From Nocardia crassostreae (GTDB taxonomy: Bacteria > Actinomycetota > Actinomycetes > Mycobacteriales > Mycobacteriaceae): DNA of 64,000 nt. The stretch is taken from assembly GCF_001613405.1 (NCBI RefSeq), contig NZ_BDCH01000014.1, forward strand, positions 62,001-126,000, in the 5' to 3' direction. A program made the position numbers and the translations under genes. Positions 53,565-63,397 of this stretch are shown here, piece after piece (the stretch's first letter is position 1; each line of letters starts with the position of its first letter). Under the pieces are notes generated by a model. That model was not told the origin of the DNA. It was given only the letters and a program-made list of their open reading frames with translations, and ran no database searches.

Positions 53565-54557
53565 ATGTCCGGCCGTCAGCCCGATCACCAGACCATCCGT
53601 GCCGCACTGGAGTCCGCGATCCGTGCGCCGTCGGTGCACAACACCCAGCCGTGGCGGTGGCGCCTGGCCGACACCACCGTGCATCTGCATGCCGACACCG
53701 GCCGCCAGCTGCCACACGTGGACCCGGACGGGCGCGAGCTGCTGCTGAGTTGCGGTGCGGCCCTGCATCATCTGCGGGTGGCGATGCGGGCCTCCGGCTG
53801 GGCCTCGCGCGTGTGGAGCCTGCCCGATCCCTTCGATGCGCGGCATCTGGCGGCCATCGAGTTCGAGCCCGCCGCACCCGATGCGGAGTCGCGGCGCCTG
53901 GCCCGCGCCATTGCCATGCGCCGCAGCGACCGCCGTCGCTACGGTGCGCGGAAGGTGTCCGAGCGGCAGCTGGCCGCGGTCATGGCGGCGGGCATCGCGC
54001 CGGGTGTGAGCATCCGGGCCGTGGATACCACCGGTGAGCACACCCGGCTGCGACGAGCGTTCGCACAGGCCGGTGCACAGCACGCCGCGGATCCGCGTTA
54101 TTGCGCCGAACTCGCTTCCTGGAGCGGCCATTACGCCGACCCGCTGGGCGTGCCCGCCCGCAATGCGGTCAGCGCCGCCGATCCGACGGTTCGCCCCTTC
54201 GGCAATCCCGGCCAGGTGGAGTCGGCGGTCGCCGCCACCGTCGAGTCCTCCCGAATGCTGTTGATCTGCACCGCGTCCAACGATCTGCGGGCATGGCTGC
54301 GCGCCGGAGAATCCACCAGCGCGGTGCTGCTCGAGGCCACCGCGCGGGGATTGGCGACCTGCCCTGTGACCGAACCGCTCGAGCTGGCCGAGACCCGCGA
54401 GCGCATCCGCACGGCTCTACTGGGCGATCTGGGCTATCCGCAGCTCATCGTCCGCCTCGGGTGGGCCGCTGTCGGCGCCGATCCGATACCGGCGACTCCG
54501 CGCTTACCGTTGGACACCGTCCTGCGAACCCTCGAATCCGCCGGTGCCGTGCGGTAA
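53565..54557 (+). CDS. Acg-type nitroreductase
   Basis: 330 residues, ATG 53565 behind AGGAGG. N-terminal [20 protein letters not shown], then LLSCGAALHHLRVAMRASGW, and in the second half AWLRAGESTSAVLLEATARG and LATCPVTEPLELAET. It is the intact counterpart of the frameshifted gene at 25725-26737 and has the exact length predicted for the repaired copy. FMN binding expected; lid and N-terminal arm as in Acg. Confidence 0.9.
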   Translation: MSGRQPDHQTIRAALESAIRAPSVHNTQPWRWRLADTTVHLHADTGRQLPHVDPDGRELLLSCGAALHHLRVAMRASGWASRVWSLPDPFDARHLAAIEFEPAAPDAESRRLARAIAMRRSDRRRYGARKVSERQLAAVMAAGIAPGVSIRAVDTTGEHTRLRRAFAQAGAQHAADPRYCAELASWSGHYADPLGVPARNAVSAADPTVRPFGNPGQVESAVAATVESSRMLLICTASNDLRAWLRAGESTSAVLLEATARGLATCPVTEPLELAETRERIRTALLGDLGYPQLIVRLGWAAVGADPIPATPRLPLDTVLRTLESAGAVR

Positions 54558-54610
54558 TCCACGCCCTGCGGTGCGCCCGCGAGTCAGTGTTGCCCCGCGT
54601 CGGACAAGTG

Positions 54611-54640
54611 CGACCCCGCGGCCACGAGGCCGCGGGGTCG
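54611..54640. terminator. Perfect 13-bp stem-loop after the nitroreductase
   Basis: Arms 54611-54623 and 54628-54640 pair perfectly around the tetraloop ACGA, 53 nt after the nitroreductase stop and 33 nt before the stop of the convergent SHOCT gene. Likely ends both transcripts. Confidence 0.7.
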
Positions 54641-54672
54641 CCGCAATCGATCGGCATCGCGGCCGAAGACTG

Positions 54673-54933
54673 CTACTTCGCGGGCTGCCCGCGCAGTACG
54701 GCCAGCCTGCGAGCGTATTCGGTGTCGTCGATCTCGCCGCGCGCGAAGCGCTGTGCCAGCACCGCCTCCGCGGTGGGCGGCTCGTGCGGGGTTGCCGGGC
54801 GGTCGAAGTCGCGGGCGGTGAGCCGCACGACGAGGACTATGCCCGCGATGATGAGGGCCCAGAACAACAGCATGCCCACGCCCATTCCGGCGAAGCCCCA
54901 GCCGTTCATATCGTGGTCGTACCAGCGCATCAT
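54673..54933 (-). CDS. Membrane protein with SHOCT domain
   Basis: 86 residues: a Met/Gly-rich start (MMRWYDHDMNGWGFAGMG), one hydrophobic segment (LLFWALIIAGIVLVVRLTA) and the SHOCT pair-helix motif ARGEIDDTEYARRLAVLRG at the end. SHOCT is a short protein-interaction domain. Its start overlaps the stop of the flavodoxin gene (ATGA), and it is the last gene of the SDR-flavodoxin-SHOCT unit. Confidence 0.75.
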   Translation of the reverse strand: MMRWYDHDMNGWGFAGMGVGMLLFWALIIAGIVLVVRLTARDFDRPATPHEPPTAEAVLAQRFARGEIDDTEYARRLAVLRGQPAK

Positions 54934-55590
54934 TGCTCCTTCTCCTTGCGTGGTGTGTCAGTGGTGGTGCGGTGCAGCGGTTCTCGCTGCTGATCGTTGA
55001 CGTACTCGCCGATCGCGGACAGCGAGGCGCCGGCGCGGGATCCGGAGTCGCGAGCGGACGGGCTCGAACCTGGTTGGGCGAAGCGGGATCTGGTCTTCTT
55101 CTCGATGACGGCGGCCCAGCGGTCGATGGCCGCCCAGTCGCGCAGGTCCGCGGCGGGAAGCACGCGCAATGGGGAGGCGGGCATCCGGCGCAGCAGGCGA
55201 TGCCAGCCGGTGAGCAGCGCCGGATCCCAGCGTCCGCCGAACATTGCCACCGCCGTGGGGCGCAGCCAATCGTAGTGGCGCAGTAGCTGATCCAGTTGCG
55301 CACGGGCCTCGGCCTCGGGCTGTCGCGGATCGACCTGCCCGGTGGCGAACAGCGCGACGTCACGATGGGTGAGCGTCGGTCCGAACCGCCCCAGGAAGCG
55401 CCGGGCCGCGCGCGGCCAGCGGCCGTAGTAGAACGGCGCGCCCGCGATAGCCCGCGATATCGTCCACCTCGTCCATGGCACGGCAGTCCACGGTGAGATT
55501 CGCCGAGCGCAGCGTCGCCGCCAGATGCTCCGCGATCTCGCGGGTCGACCCGTACCGGGATGCGTAGGCGACCAGGATGAGGCTGTTCAT
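54930..55590 (-). pseudogene. Flavodoxin-domain protein with frameshift
   Basis: ATG 55590 opens NSLILVAYASRYGSTREIAE, the FMN phosphate-binding loop of flavodoxins, and runs to DEVDDIAGYR near 55445; the continuation is in another frame: GAPFYYGRWPRAARRFLGRF and DWAAIDRWA. Between them one strand (normally VVLGAP-like) is shortened, so a small deletion plus frameshift is present. It overlaps the SDR gene upstream (ATGA) and the SHOCT gene downstream. The intact form would be a flavodoxin/HemG-like protein. Confidence 0.6.
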
Positions 55591-56345
55591 GAGTGGTCCC
55601 CTCCTGCGGTGACGACCGGCGCCTGCCCGGCGGTGGCGCCGCCGTCGACGACGAATTCCGATCCGGTGGAGTAGGTGGCCTCGGTGACCAGGAAGCGGAC
55701 CATGGCCGTGACCTCGTCCGGTTCACCGAACCGCGGCAGCGGTTGCGCCGCGGCGAACGAGTCGTCCATGCCCGCGGTCATCGGGGTGTGGATCGGGCCG
55801 GGATGCACCGAGCACACGCGAATATCGGCCGCCCCCAACTCGAGCGCCGCGGCCTTGGTCAGGCCGCGCAGGCCCCATTTGCTTGCGACGTAGCCGCTGA
55901 TTCCGGCATAGCCCATCAAACCGGCGGTCGAGGAGACGTTCACGATGACGCCGCCACCGGCCTGCCGCATGCGCGGCGCCGCGAGGTGCATGCCGATCCA
56001 CGGCCCGTACAGATTGACGTTCACGACATGCCGGAACATGGCCGGGGATTCGGACTCCACCGTGCCGAAATCCACGATGCCCGCATTGTTGACGAGCACG
56101 CCGAGGGGCCCGAACTCGTTCACGGTCTCGTCGAGCACGCGCTGCCAGTCGTCGTCGGACGTCACGTCCAGGCGATGGAAACGCGCTGCCCGGCCGAGGG
56201 ATTCGGCCAGCTTCTCGCCGTCGTGAACGAGGATATCGGCGATGGTGACGCCGAAGCCTTCCTTCACCAGGGCGGTCGCGATCGCCGCGCCTATGCCACG
56301 GGCGCCGCCCGTGACGATCGCGCTTCGGCCCGTTCGATCAGCCAT
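55587..56345 (-). CDS. Short-chain dehydrogenase (FabG/HSD-like)
   Basis: 252 residues, Met 56345 (MADRTGRSAIVTGGARGIGA); a Met 13 codons upstream is also possible. NAD(P) motif TGGARGIG, NNAG (VLVNNAGIVDFGTV), catalytic Ser of NVSSTAGLMGY and YxxxK in ISGYVASKWGLRGL. It is like FabG3/3-alpha,20-beta-hydroxysteroid dehydrogenase (Rv2002) in overall pattern. First gene of the SDR-flavodoxin-SHOCT unit. Confidence 0.85.
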   Translation of the reverse strand: MADRTGRSAIVTGGARGIGAAIATALVKEGFGVTIADILVHDGEKLAESLGRAARFHRLDVTSDDDWQRVLDETVNEFGPLGVLVNNAGIVDFGTVESESPAMFRHVVNVNLYGPWIGMHLAAPRMRQAGGGVIVNVSSTAGLMGYAGISGYVASKWGLRGLTKAAALELGAADIRVCSVHPGPIHTPMTAGMDDSFAAAQPLPRFGEPDEVTAMVRFLVTEATYSTGSEFVVDGGATAGQAPVVTAGGDHS

Positions 56346-56415
56346 GATGCTGCCTTCCGGTGGCTGGATGGATAGCTGTTGCATCGAGAATCCACCGCTG
56401 CCATGCCGACCGGGA

Positions 56416-56429
56416 CGGTCGAAGGTCAT
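56416..56429. promoter_or_regulatory. DosR-type box between the SDR and SRPBCC genes
   Basis: CGGTC-GAAG-GTCAT in the divergent promoter, 70 nt from the SDR start and 97 nt from the SRPBCC start. Half-sites are weaker than the core. Confidence 0.4.
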
Positions 56430-56526
56430 CGAAATGGCTGGCCTTGGGCCGCGACTTCCGCCTCTGACGCCGGACGGGCGCGCGGCACATGATCAGCGGG
56501 TAATCCTCGAGCGAAAGCAGGAGATC

Positions 56527-57234
56527 ATGCGCAAAATCACCGCGGGCGCGGTCGGAATCGCCTCGGCGGCAGTGGGGTTGATGGCCGGGTATCCGCTGCT
56601 GGCGCGGCGGAAATGCCTGACCTGGGGCGCGAGCGCGGACGAGGTGGCGCGGGCCATGCCCGGCGACGGCCTGCTGGGCGCGCCCGATGTCGTCACCACC
56701 CGGGCCATTACCGTCGCCGCGGATCCGGAGCGCATCTGGCCGTGGCTGGTTCAGCTGGGGCCCGGGCGCGGCGGGGCCTACACCTACGACTGGATCGAGA
56801 ACCTGTTCGGCCTGAACATGCACAGCGCCGACCGCATTCTGCCGGAATTCCAGCACCTCGCGGTCGGTGACGTCATGCCGATGGGGGACGACGGACCGCG
56901 CATGCGGGTGGCGATTCTCGACCCGGGCGGTCACAGTCTGGTCTTCGCTTCCGAGGACCACCACTGGACGTGGGCCTTCGGGCTGTACCCGACGACCGGC
57001 GGCACCCGGCTGGTGAGCCGCAACCGCATCTCCACCGAGGGGATGTCCTGGCCCGCGCGGCTGGGGTTCACGATGGTCATGGAGCCGGGCAGCCTCGTCA
57101 TGGAAGCCAAGATGCTGCAAGGCATCAAGGCGCGCGCCGAACGCCTGCAGGCGGCGGCGGTGACCAACAGCCTGGAGACTCGGGAGGAAGGCCCGTATCC
57201 GGACACCGTCTCCCCGAGCACACCCGGGGTATGA
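56527..57234 (+). CDS. SRPBCC-family protein with N-terminal membrane anchor
   Basis: 235 residues, ATG 56527 behind GCAGGAGATC. N-terminal hydrophobic stretch (ITAGAVGIASAAVGLMAGYP), then a START/SRPBCC fold: TRAITVAADPERIWPWLVQL, GGAYTYDWIENLFGLNMHSA, and TWAFGLYPTTGGTRLVSRNR. A hydrophobic ligand-binding cavity is expected; the ligand is unknown. Its stop overlaps the next start (ATGA), so it is cotranslated with a nitroreductase. Confidence 0.7.
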   Translation: MRKITAGAVGIASAAVGLMAGYPLLARRKCLTWGASADEVARAMPGDGLLGAPDVVTTRAITVAADPERIWPWLVQLGPGRGGAYTYDWIENLFGLNMHSADRILPEFQHLAVGDVMPMGDDGPRMRVAILDPGGHSLVFASEDHHWTWAFGLYPTTGGTRLVSRNRISTEGMSWPARLGFTMVMEPGSLVMEAKMLQGIKARAERLQAAAVTNSLETREEGPYPDTVSPSTPGV

Positions 57235-58229
57235 CCGCTACTCCGGTTCCCGCCCCGGCATCCCTTCCGGCTCATCGGACGATTCGCGCCGCGCTGCGGC
57301 GGGCCGCCCGCGCACCGTCGGTGCACAACACCCAGCCGTGGCGCTGGGTGCTGGCCGCCGACAAACTGCAATTGCACACCGATCCGGATCGGTTGCTGGC
57401 CAGCGCCGATCCGAACGGCAGGCAGATGATCATCAGTTGCGGCGCCATGCTGCATCACGCCCGCACGGTCTTCGGCGCACTGGGCTGGCACACCGATACG
57501 GTGCGCGTGCCCGATCCGGCGCACCCGGAGTACCTGGCGGAGATCGCTTTCCGGCCGTGGCCGAATCCGCCCGCGGGCCTGGTGGCCCGGGCCGGGGTCA
57601 TCGAGCGCCGCCGCACCGACCGGCTGCCGATGACCGCGCCGGAGGGCTGGGACGCGCTGGCGCACCGGCTGCGCATGCTCGCCTCACCGCACTACATCGA
57701 ACTCGACGCTCTCGACGAGTACGTCCGGCCGCGCTTGGCCATGGCCTCGGAGCAGTCCGCCGCGTTGCGTCGCTACGACCTCATGTATCAGGCCGAAATC
57801 GACTGGTGGGCCGGGCATTCCGATGATGTGGAGGGGGTTCCGGCTGATGCGCTAGTCTCGGCCTCCGAGTACGGGCGGGTCGGGGTGGGCCGCGCCTTCC
57901 CCGTCACGCCGCCCTCCACGCGCCGCGCCGGAGTCGAGGATCACGCGCGCCTGGTCGTGTTCAGCTCGCCCGGCGACTCCATCGCCGATTGGCTGCGCAC
58001 CGGTGAGGCGCTCTCGGCGGTGCTGCTCGAATGCACCGTCGCCGGACTGGGTACCTGTCCGCTCACCCACCTCACCGAAATCTTTTCGGACCGTACGATG
58101 CTCGCGCGGGCCACCCACGAGCGCGGTACACCGCAGCTCGTCATCCGCATCGGTGTCGTCCCCCCGGGCGAATCGGTCCCGCCGACGCCTCGTCGCCCGC
58201 TGGCCGACATCTTCACCCTGGCCCGCTGA
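57231..58229 (+). CDS. Acg-type nitroreductase
   Basis: 332 residues, coupled to the SRPBCC gene. [76 protein letters not shown]. It is most similar to the proteins at 49767-50762 and at the right edge. FMN binding expected. It is the last gene before dosR. Confidence 0.9.
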   Translation: MTATPVPAPASLPAHRTIRAALRRAARAPSVHNTQPWRWVLAADKLQLHTDPDRLLASADPNGRQMIISCGAMLHHARTVFGALGWHTDTVRVPDPAHPEYLAEIAFRPWPNPPAGLVARAGVIERRRTDRLPMTAPEGWDALAHRLRMLASPHYIELDALDEYVRPRLAMASEQSAALRRYDLMYQAEIDWWAGHSDDVEGVPADALVSASEYGRVGVGRAFPVTPPSTRRAGVEDHARLVVFSSPGDSIADWLRTGEALSAVLLECTVAGLGTCPLTHLTEIFSDRTMLARATHERGTPQLVIRIGVVPPGESVPPTPRRPLADIFTLAR

Positions 58230-58272
58230 GCTCGCCGCGGCGGTGCTCGAAGTCTCAAGATCAAGTGACTTT

Positions 58273-58286
58273 GGGCCTTCTGTCCG
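58273..58286. promoter_or_regulatory. DosR-type box before dosR
   Basis: GGGCC-TTCT-GTCCG, 56 nt upstream of ATG 58343, in line with positive autoregulation of the regulator. It follows the nitroreductase gene by 43 nt. Confidence 0.6.
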
Positions 58287-58342
58287 GATCGCTGGACAGG
58301 GTTATGGTTGTCTTCATCACCCCGGCGACGATGGGAAAAGCC

Positions 58343-58990
58343 ATGACCAAGGTATTTCTGGTCGACGATCACGAGATCGTACGCCGCGGACTGGTCGACC
58401 TGCTCGAATCCGATCCGGAACTCACCGTCATCGGCGAAGCCTCCGATGTCGCCGAGGCCCTGGCCCGCATCCCCGCGCTGCGCCCCGATGTCGCGGTGCT
58501 CGACGTCCGCCTGCCCGACGGCAACGGCATCGAACTGTGCCGCGAACTGCTGTCCCGCCTCGACGATCTGCGCTGCCTGATCCTGACCTCGTTCACCGAT
58601 GAGCAGGCCATGCTCGACGCGATCCTTGCGGGAGCCAGCGGGTATGTGGTCAAGGACATCAAGGGCATGGAACTGGCCAAGGCCATCAAGGAGGTGGGTG
58701 CGGGCCGCTCGCTGCTCGACAATTGCGCCGCCGCCGCGCTCATGGAACGGCTGCGCCGCAGCGCCCGGCCCGACGGCCCGCTGGCCGATCTCACCGACCA
58801 GGAACGCACCCTGCTCGATCTGCTCGGGGAGGGCCTGACCAATCGCCAGATCGCGGAACGCATGTTCCTCGCGGAGAAGACCGTGAAGAACTATGTCTCC
58901 AGGCTGCTCGCCAAACTCGGCATGGAACGCCGTACTCAGGCAGCGGTCTTCGCCTCGAAACTCCGTAGCGAGCATCCGGGTTCGCGCTAG
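58343..58990 (+). CDS. dosR: DosR (DevR) response regulator
   Basis: 215 residues from ATG 58343 ([20 protein letters not shown]); earlier Met codons at 58304 and 58331 would add foreign residues. Receiver: D8-D9, phosphorylation site D54 in VLDVRLPDG, and T82-region [10 protein letters not shown]. The LuxR-type output domain has [20 protein letters not shown] and [20 protein letters not shown], the helix that in M. tuberculosis contacts DNA by K182 and N183. Nearly identical to Rv3133c, so the same core operator is expected. Unlinked to dosS. Confidence 0.97.
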   Translation: MTKVFLVDDHEIVRRGLVDLLESDPELTVIGEASDVAEALARIPALRPDVAVLDVRLPDGNGIELCRELLSRLDDLRCLILTSFTDEQAMLDAILAGASGYVVKDIKGMELAKAIKEVGAGRSLLDNCAAAALMERLRRSARPDGPLADLTDQERTLLDLLGEGLTNRQIAERMFLAEKTVKNYVSRLLAKLGMERRTQAAVFASKLRSEHPGSR

Positions 58991-59003
58991 CGGGCGGCGT
59001 CCC

Positions 59004-59453
59004 TCAGGCGCTGAGCCGCTCGTCCGGCACGAGCCGCACACCGGTCACCAGGGTCGGTTCGGTGGCGATGGCGCTGTCCGGGTCGCCGCCCACCCACGGC
59101 CGCAGCAGTCGCTCGTACCGGGCCAACCGATCCGGATCGGTGACCGGGCGAGCGATTCCGGTGACGACCACCGACCAACCGGCGCGCCGGACCGGATCGA
59201 TCTCGTCGGCTTCGTAGGCGACCACGACATGGGTATCGGCGCGGACGGTGGAGGTGAGGCGCGTGGTGAGCCGGGTGCGCACGATGACGATCTCGTCGTC
59301 GACGACGACATGGTTGACGGGGCGGATGGCCGGGAGCGCCTCGCGGGTGTAGACCACGCGCCCGAACGGGACGCCCGCCAGCAGGCGCATCGCCTCGTCG
59401 CGCGTCAGGTCCACGGCCCCACGAGTCCCGGCAGCGTGGGGGAATCCGCTCAC
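59004..59453 (-). CDS. PNPOx-like flavin/F420 protein of the dormancy type
   Basis: 149 residues, GTG 59453 (GAGAGGATT before it). [60 protein letters not shown] and [20 protein letters not shown]. Paralogue of the protein at 45080-45520 with the same length and motifs. It has the pattern of Rv3129-type DosR proteins. A box lies 76 nt upstream. Converges with dosR, 13 nt between the stops. Confidence 0.8.
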   Translation of the reverse strand: MSGFPHAAGTRGAVDLTRDEAMRLLAGVPFGRVVYTREALPAIRPVNHVVVDDEIVIVRTRLTTRLTSTVRADTHVVVAYEADEIDPVRRAGWSVVVTGIARPVTDPDRLARYERLLRPWVGGDPDSAIATEPTLVTGVRLVPDERLSA

Positions 59454-59529
59454 GACAAACAATCCTCTCGAACAAGTCGGCTTCGGCAAGGTCACTGTAC
59501 ATGGCAGCATGCGATGCCGCCGCCGGACA

Positions 59530-59543
59530 GAGACGAAAGTCCC
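59530..59543. promoter_or_regulatory. DosR-type box of the PNPOx gene at 59004-59453
   Basis: GAGAC-GAAA-GTCCC, 76 nt upstream of GTG 59453; a strong core match with the GAAA spacer used also before hrp1 and the microprotein. Confidence 0.6.
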
Positions 59544-59663
59544 CCAACTCCGGTAACTGGACGTGCGCACCAGAGCAGTAGGTAACTGTGCGATGGCCCG
59601 GGACCGCGCAACCGCGGCGCGTGGCCGGATGCGGCAATCACACTGCGTTCTGCTCGGTGGAGC

Positions 59664-59677
59664 GGGACCTTGTCCTC
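59664..59677. promoter_or_regulatory. DosR-type box of the GyrI-DUF302 gene (copy 2)
   Basis: GGGAC-CTTG-TCCTC, 62 nt upstream of ATG 59740. The left half-site is perfect; the right is weak. GCGAC stands exactly 21 bp further (59685). Confidence 0.5.
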
Positions 59678-59739
59678 TGTGGGTGCGACCGCTCCCGGCG
59701 GGAGTCTGAAACGGAACCCGTTGAGAGAGGCGATGTGTC

Positions 59740-60660
59740 ATGCAATACCAAGTGAGCCTGTGCGAAACCGCACCACAGACCGTGCTGCGGGTGCCGCACG
59801 AGATACGTTCGGATCTGCTCAGCGACGGGATCATGAGCGGAATGCTGGAGCTGGCCGGTGTGGCGGCGCGCGCCGGGCTCATCTCCAATGGCGCGCCGAG
59901 CATCACCTTCCACCACGAGTTGCCCGTGTCCGATGCTGTCGTGGTCGACTTCGGGTTGCCGGTGGAACCGGCGCCGAATCTCGGGCCCGCCTCCGGCGGC
60001 CACATCGACATCCAGCCCGCCACCCTGGTCGCTCGCACCTGCCATCGCGGCAGCTATCGCGATCTCGACGCCGCCTATCGCGCACTGCGCGAATGGCTGC
60101 GGGACTCCGGCTACCGGCCGATCGGACCGCCCACGGAGTCCTATCTCGTCGGACCGGACGAGGTGCGCAACCCGCGCGAGCTCATCACCGAGATCCGTAT
60201 TCCCATCGCGCCCGCGCCCGCTCTCGTCGTGCATCTCGACACCGGATTCGCCGAGACGGTCACCCGGACGCGGGAAGCCTTGCGGCAAAAGGGGTTCGGA
60301 ATACTGTTCGAAATCGACGTCCAGTCCGTCCTGCGCGAGCGCCTGGGCGAGCACATCGAGGACTACCTGATCCTGGGCGCCTGCCATCCGCGGCTGGCCT
60401 ACCAGGCGCTCGACGCCGACCGGCAGGCCGGGTTGCTGCTGCCGTGCACTGTGGTGATTCGCGCCGACGAGACGGGCTTCCTGGTGGAGGCCGCCGACCC
60501 CGCAGTCCTGGTCGGCGCCACGTCCCAAGGGTCTCTGCGCCTGATGGCCTTCGAGGCCCGGCGACTGCTGGATGCGGCACTGCACAGCCTGCGCGAGACC
60601 GCCGCGCACCCGGGCGTTTCCGGCGGCCGTGATCATGCGGCCGCCACGGAGGCCCGCTGA
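59740..60660 (+). CDS. GyrI-like domain plus DUF302 protein (copy 2)
   Basis: 306 residues, ATG 59740 ([20 protein letters not shown]). GyrI-like half: [43 protein letters not shown]302 half: [53 protein letters not shown]. Paralogue of 42758-43660 with the same domain order. The C-terminus adds a His-containing tail. Role unknown. It is followed by ppsA, 112 nt downstream, with its own boxes. Confidence 0.75.
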   Translation: MQYQVSLCETAPQTVLRVPHEIRSDLLSDGIMSGMLELAGVAARAGLISNGAPSITFHHELPVSDAVVVDFGLPVEPAPNLGPASGGHIDIQPATLVARTCHRGSYRDLDAAYRALREWLRDSGYRPIGPPTESYLVGPDEVRNPRELITEIRIPIAPAPALVVHLDTGFAETVTRTREALRQKGFGILFEIDVQSVLRERLGEHIEDYLILGACHPRLAYQALDADRQAGLLLPCTVVIRADETGFLVEAADPAVLVGATSQGSLRLMAFEARRLLDAALHSLRETAAHPGVSGGRDHAAATEAR

Positions 60661-60674
60661 CGATGATTCCGCTC

Positions 60675-60710
60675 GGGCCCATCGCCGCCGCGCACGAGGA
60701 CCTTCGCCCC
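60675..60710. promoter_or_regulatory. Tandem DosR-type boxes of ppsA
   Basis: GGGCC-CATC-GCCGC (60675-60688) and AGGAC-CTTC-GCCCC (60697-60710), starts 22 bp apart, 62 nt before ATG 60773. Confidence 0.55.
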
Positions 60711-60772
60711 TCACACCCGGCGGCGCGACCGGAGACGCTGGCTGTAACGACAGTCGAGGGATCGGAGCCGTG

Positions 60773-63088
60773 ATGGGCGACTATGTGGCGGAACTGGCGG
60801 AACTGCGGTTGGCCGATGCCGACCGGGCCGGTGGCAAAGGGGCGAATCTGGGCGAGCTGGTCGCGGCGAAACTGCCGGTGCCACCGGGATTCGTGATCCT
60901 GAAGTCCAGCTATGACGACGTGATCGGAGCGGGCCCGCACGGCGCGGAATTGAACACCCTCCACGATCAGGCCCTCGGAGCGGCCGTATCGGCCGATCCG
61001 GCGCGGCAGCGGCAGCTCGACGAAATGTGCCGCCGGATGCGCGAACTCGTCCACGAGTCGCCGCTGGGCCCCGCCGTGCGCGACGCCGTCGTGTCGGCCT
61101 ACCACCACCTCGGTGACGCGGTATCGGTCGCCGTGCGCTCTTCGGCGATCGGTGAGGACGGCGCATCCACCTCGTTCGCGGGAATGAACTTCTCGCGCAC
61201 CAATATTCGCGGCGACGAACCCTTGCTCACCGCGCTCCGGGAATGCTGGGCCTCGCTGTTCAGCCCCCGGGTCCTGACCTATCGGGCGCGCCGCGGACTG
61301 GCCGACCGGCCGAGCATGGCGGTGGTGGTGCAGCGCATGGTGCCCGCGCACAGCGCGGGCGTGGCGTTCACCGCCGAACCGGCCACCGGGCGGCGCGATC
61401 GGGTGATCATCGACGCCGCCCGCGGCCTGGGCGAGGTCGTCGTGTCCGGCGCGGTGGAACCCGATACCTACACCCTCGACGCGCACGGGCTCACCCTGCT
61501 GGAAACCCGTCCCGGGAAGCAGGATTTCGCCATCGAGGCCGGACCGGAGGGAGACCGGCGCCGGGAGCTGACCGATCAGGAGACGATGACACCGGTGCTC
61601 ACCAAGGATCAGGCGATCGCCATCGCGCGGCTGGCCTTGCGGGTGCAGCAGCACCACGGCGGACTCCCGCAGGACGTGGAGTGGGCCATCGACGACGGCG
61701 GACTGTGGCTGGTGCAGGCCCGCCCGATCACCACGCTGCCCGACGCCGAGGTGAAACAGCCCATGGCGCGGGCGGTTCCGGGACTGGTGCTGGTGCGCGG
61801 GCTGGCGGCGGCGCCCGGGCAGGCGAACGGCGCGGTGCGCGTGCTGCGCTCGCCCGCGGAGGGCGGGCAGTTGCGCGACGGCGAGGTGCTGGTCGCGCCG
61901 ATGACCAATCCCGATTGGCTGCCCACCATGTCCCGCGCCGCCGCGGTGGTCACCGACAGCGGCGGTATGACCTGCCACGCCGCGATCGTGGCGCGCGAGC
62001 TCGGCGTGCCGTGTGTGGTCGGGGCGCGCACGGCCACAACGGATCTCACCAATGGCATGGAGGTGACGGTGGACGGTTCGGCGGGCCAGGTCCGCACCGC
62101 GAGCGGTGCGCCCGCGCCCGCCGTGACCGCGGCGCCCGCCGCGCCGATGGCGCGACCGGCGCCCGCGGAGACCACCGGCACCCACGTCTACGTCAATCTC
62201 GCGCTGCCCGAATCCGCCGAACGCGTCGCCGCCCAGGACGTGGACGGCGTCGGCCTGCTGCGCGCGGAGGTGCTGCTGGTCCAGGCGCTGGGCGGGCGGC
62301 ACCCCCGCGATCTGATCGCGCGCGGTGAGGGCGAGCTGTTCGTGCAGCGCCTGACCGAATCACTGCACCGCATCACCTCGGCCTTCGCGCCCCGGCCGGT
62401 CGTCTATCGGGCAATCGACATGCGCAGCAACGAATTCCGCGGGCTCGACGGCGGCAGACAGTACGAACTGATCGAGCACAATCCCATGATCGGCTTCCGC
62501 GGCTGCTACCGCTACGTCCGCCAGCCCGAGCTGTTCGGGCTCGAGATGGCGGCCCTGGCGCGAGTGCGCGAGCGGACCCCGAACCTGCACTTGATGATTC
62601 CGTTCGTGCGCACCCGCTGGGAACTGGAGGAATGCCTGCGCCTGGTCGACACCAGCCCGCTGGGCCGCCAGCGCGGCATGCACCGCTGGGTCATGGCCGA
62701 GGTGCCCTCGGTGGTGCACTGGCTGCCCGAATACATCGGAATGGGCATCGACGGCGTCTCCATCGGCAGCAATGACCTCACCCAGCTCATGCTGGGCGTG
62801 GACCGCGATTCCGAGGACTGCGCCGAACTGTTCGACGAAGCCGACCCCGCCGTCCTCGACGCCATCGGCCGCATCATCGCCACCGCCCGCCGCCACGGCA
62901 TCACCTCCTCCCTGTGCGGCCAAGCCCCCTCGACCCGCCCCGAATTCGCCGAACACCTGGTCCGCATGGGCATCACCTCGATCTCGGTCGCACCCGACGC
63001 GGTGCATCGAACCAGGCGAATGGTGGCCGCGGCCGAACGGCGCCTGCTGCTCGAACACGCGGTGGGCGGGAACGGTCAACCGGGGTAG
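60773..63088 (+). CDS. ppsA: PEP synthase/pyruvate phosphate dikinase family enzyme
   Basis: 771 residues, ATG 60773 behind GGATCGGAG. Order: N-terminal ATP-grasp ([59 protein letters not shown]), central phosphohistidine domain with [20 protein letters not shown] (catalytic His), and C-terminal PEP-binding barrel ([16 protein letters not shown] and the catalytic Cys in SLCGQAPS). It makes PEP from pyruvate and ATP. With a DosR-type promoter it would link dormancy to PEP supply, together with pckG. A hairpin follows. Confidence 0.92.
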   Translation: MGDYVAELAELRLADADRAGGKGANLGELVAAKLPVPPGFVILKSSYDDVIGAGPHGAELNTLHDQALGAAVSADPARQRQLDEMCRRMRELVHESPLGPAVRDAVVSAYHHLGDAVSVAVRSSAIGEDGASTSFAGMNFSRTNIRGDEPLLTALRECWASLFSPRVLTYRARRGLADRPSMAVVVQRMVPAHSAGVAFTAEPATGRRDRVIIDAARGLGEVVVSGAVEPDTYTLDAHGLTLLETRPGKQDFAIEAGPEGDRRRELTDQETMTPVLTKDQAIAIARLALRVQQHHGGLPQDVEWAIDDGGLWLVQARPITTLPDAEVKQPMARAVPGLVLVRGLAAAPGQANGAVRVLRSPAEGGQLRDGEVLVAPMTNPDWLPTMSRAAAVVTDSGGMTCHAAIVARELGVPCVVGARTATTDLTNGMEVTVDGSAGQVRTASGAPAPAVTAAPAAPMARPAPAETTGTHVYVNLALPESAERVAAQDVDGVGLLRAEVLLVQALGGRHPRDLIARGEGELFVQRLTESLHRITSAFAPRPVVYRAIDMRSNEFRGLDGGRQYELIEHNPMIGFRGCYRYVRQPELFGLEMAALARVRERTPNLHLMIPFVRTRWELEECLRLVDTSPLGRQRGMHRWVMAEVPSVVHWLPEYIGMGIDGVSIGSNDLTQLMLGVDRDSEDCAELFDEADPAVLDAIGRIIATARRHGITSSLCGQAPSTRPEFAEHLVRMGITSISVAPDAVHRTRRMVAAAERRLLLEHAVGGNGQPG

Positions 63089-63108
63089 CCGGGCGTCGAC
63101 CTGCGAAT

Positions 63109-63122
63109 AGGACCAAAGACCC
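63109..63122. promoter_or_regulatory. Orphan DosR-type box after ppsA
   Basis: AGGAC-CAAA-GACCC is a good core match, but it lies between two convergent stop codons with no gene behind it in the forward direction. Either a chance match or the start of an unannotated RNA. Confidence 0.3.
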
Positions 63123-63141
63123 GGGATCGACGGTCCCGGGT
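63119..63141. terminator. 8-bp stem-loop after ppsA
   Basis: ACCCGGGA (63119-63126) pairs with TCCCGGGT (63134-63141) around a 7-nt loop, 30 nt after the ppsA stop. No U tract. Confidence 0.45.
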
Positions 63142-63397
63142 ACGCGGAATCCGAGGCAGCGTTGCCCTCCGGAAATGACCATGGATCCTGCCGTCGGGCG
63201 GATGCCGGGCGAAGAATAGAGGCAGAGCTCGAACTCTCGAATTACTCGGGGCGACAACGGCGTCGCCTGGACGGGCGGCCCTGCCACAATGGCGTGACGG
63301 CGGCACCCGCGGCGAGTAGCGTACAGCCTCGGACCAACTCGAAGATCCAACTCGAATCGGGGGTGCCGCACCCGGGCCACCACCCGCCTCAGTGGGA

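Larger units (their letters stand above)
63089..63397. other. Convergent intergenic region after ppsA
   Basis: 309 nt between ppsA and the nitroreductase, holding the hairpin and an orphan DosR-type box. A 14-codon frame (from ATG 63178, with MDPAVGRMPGEE) is too short to call. Confidence 0.5.

Noticed and set aside
63178-63219. Second microprotein (MDPAVGRMPGEE) after the orphan box
   Set aside because: Too short, no clear ribosome binding site and no compositional bias.
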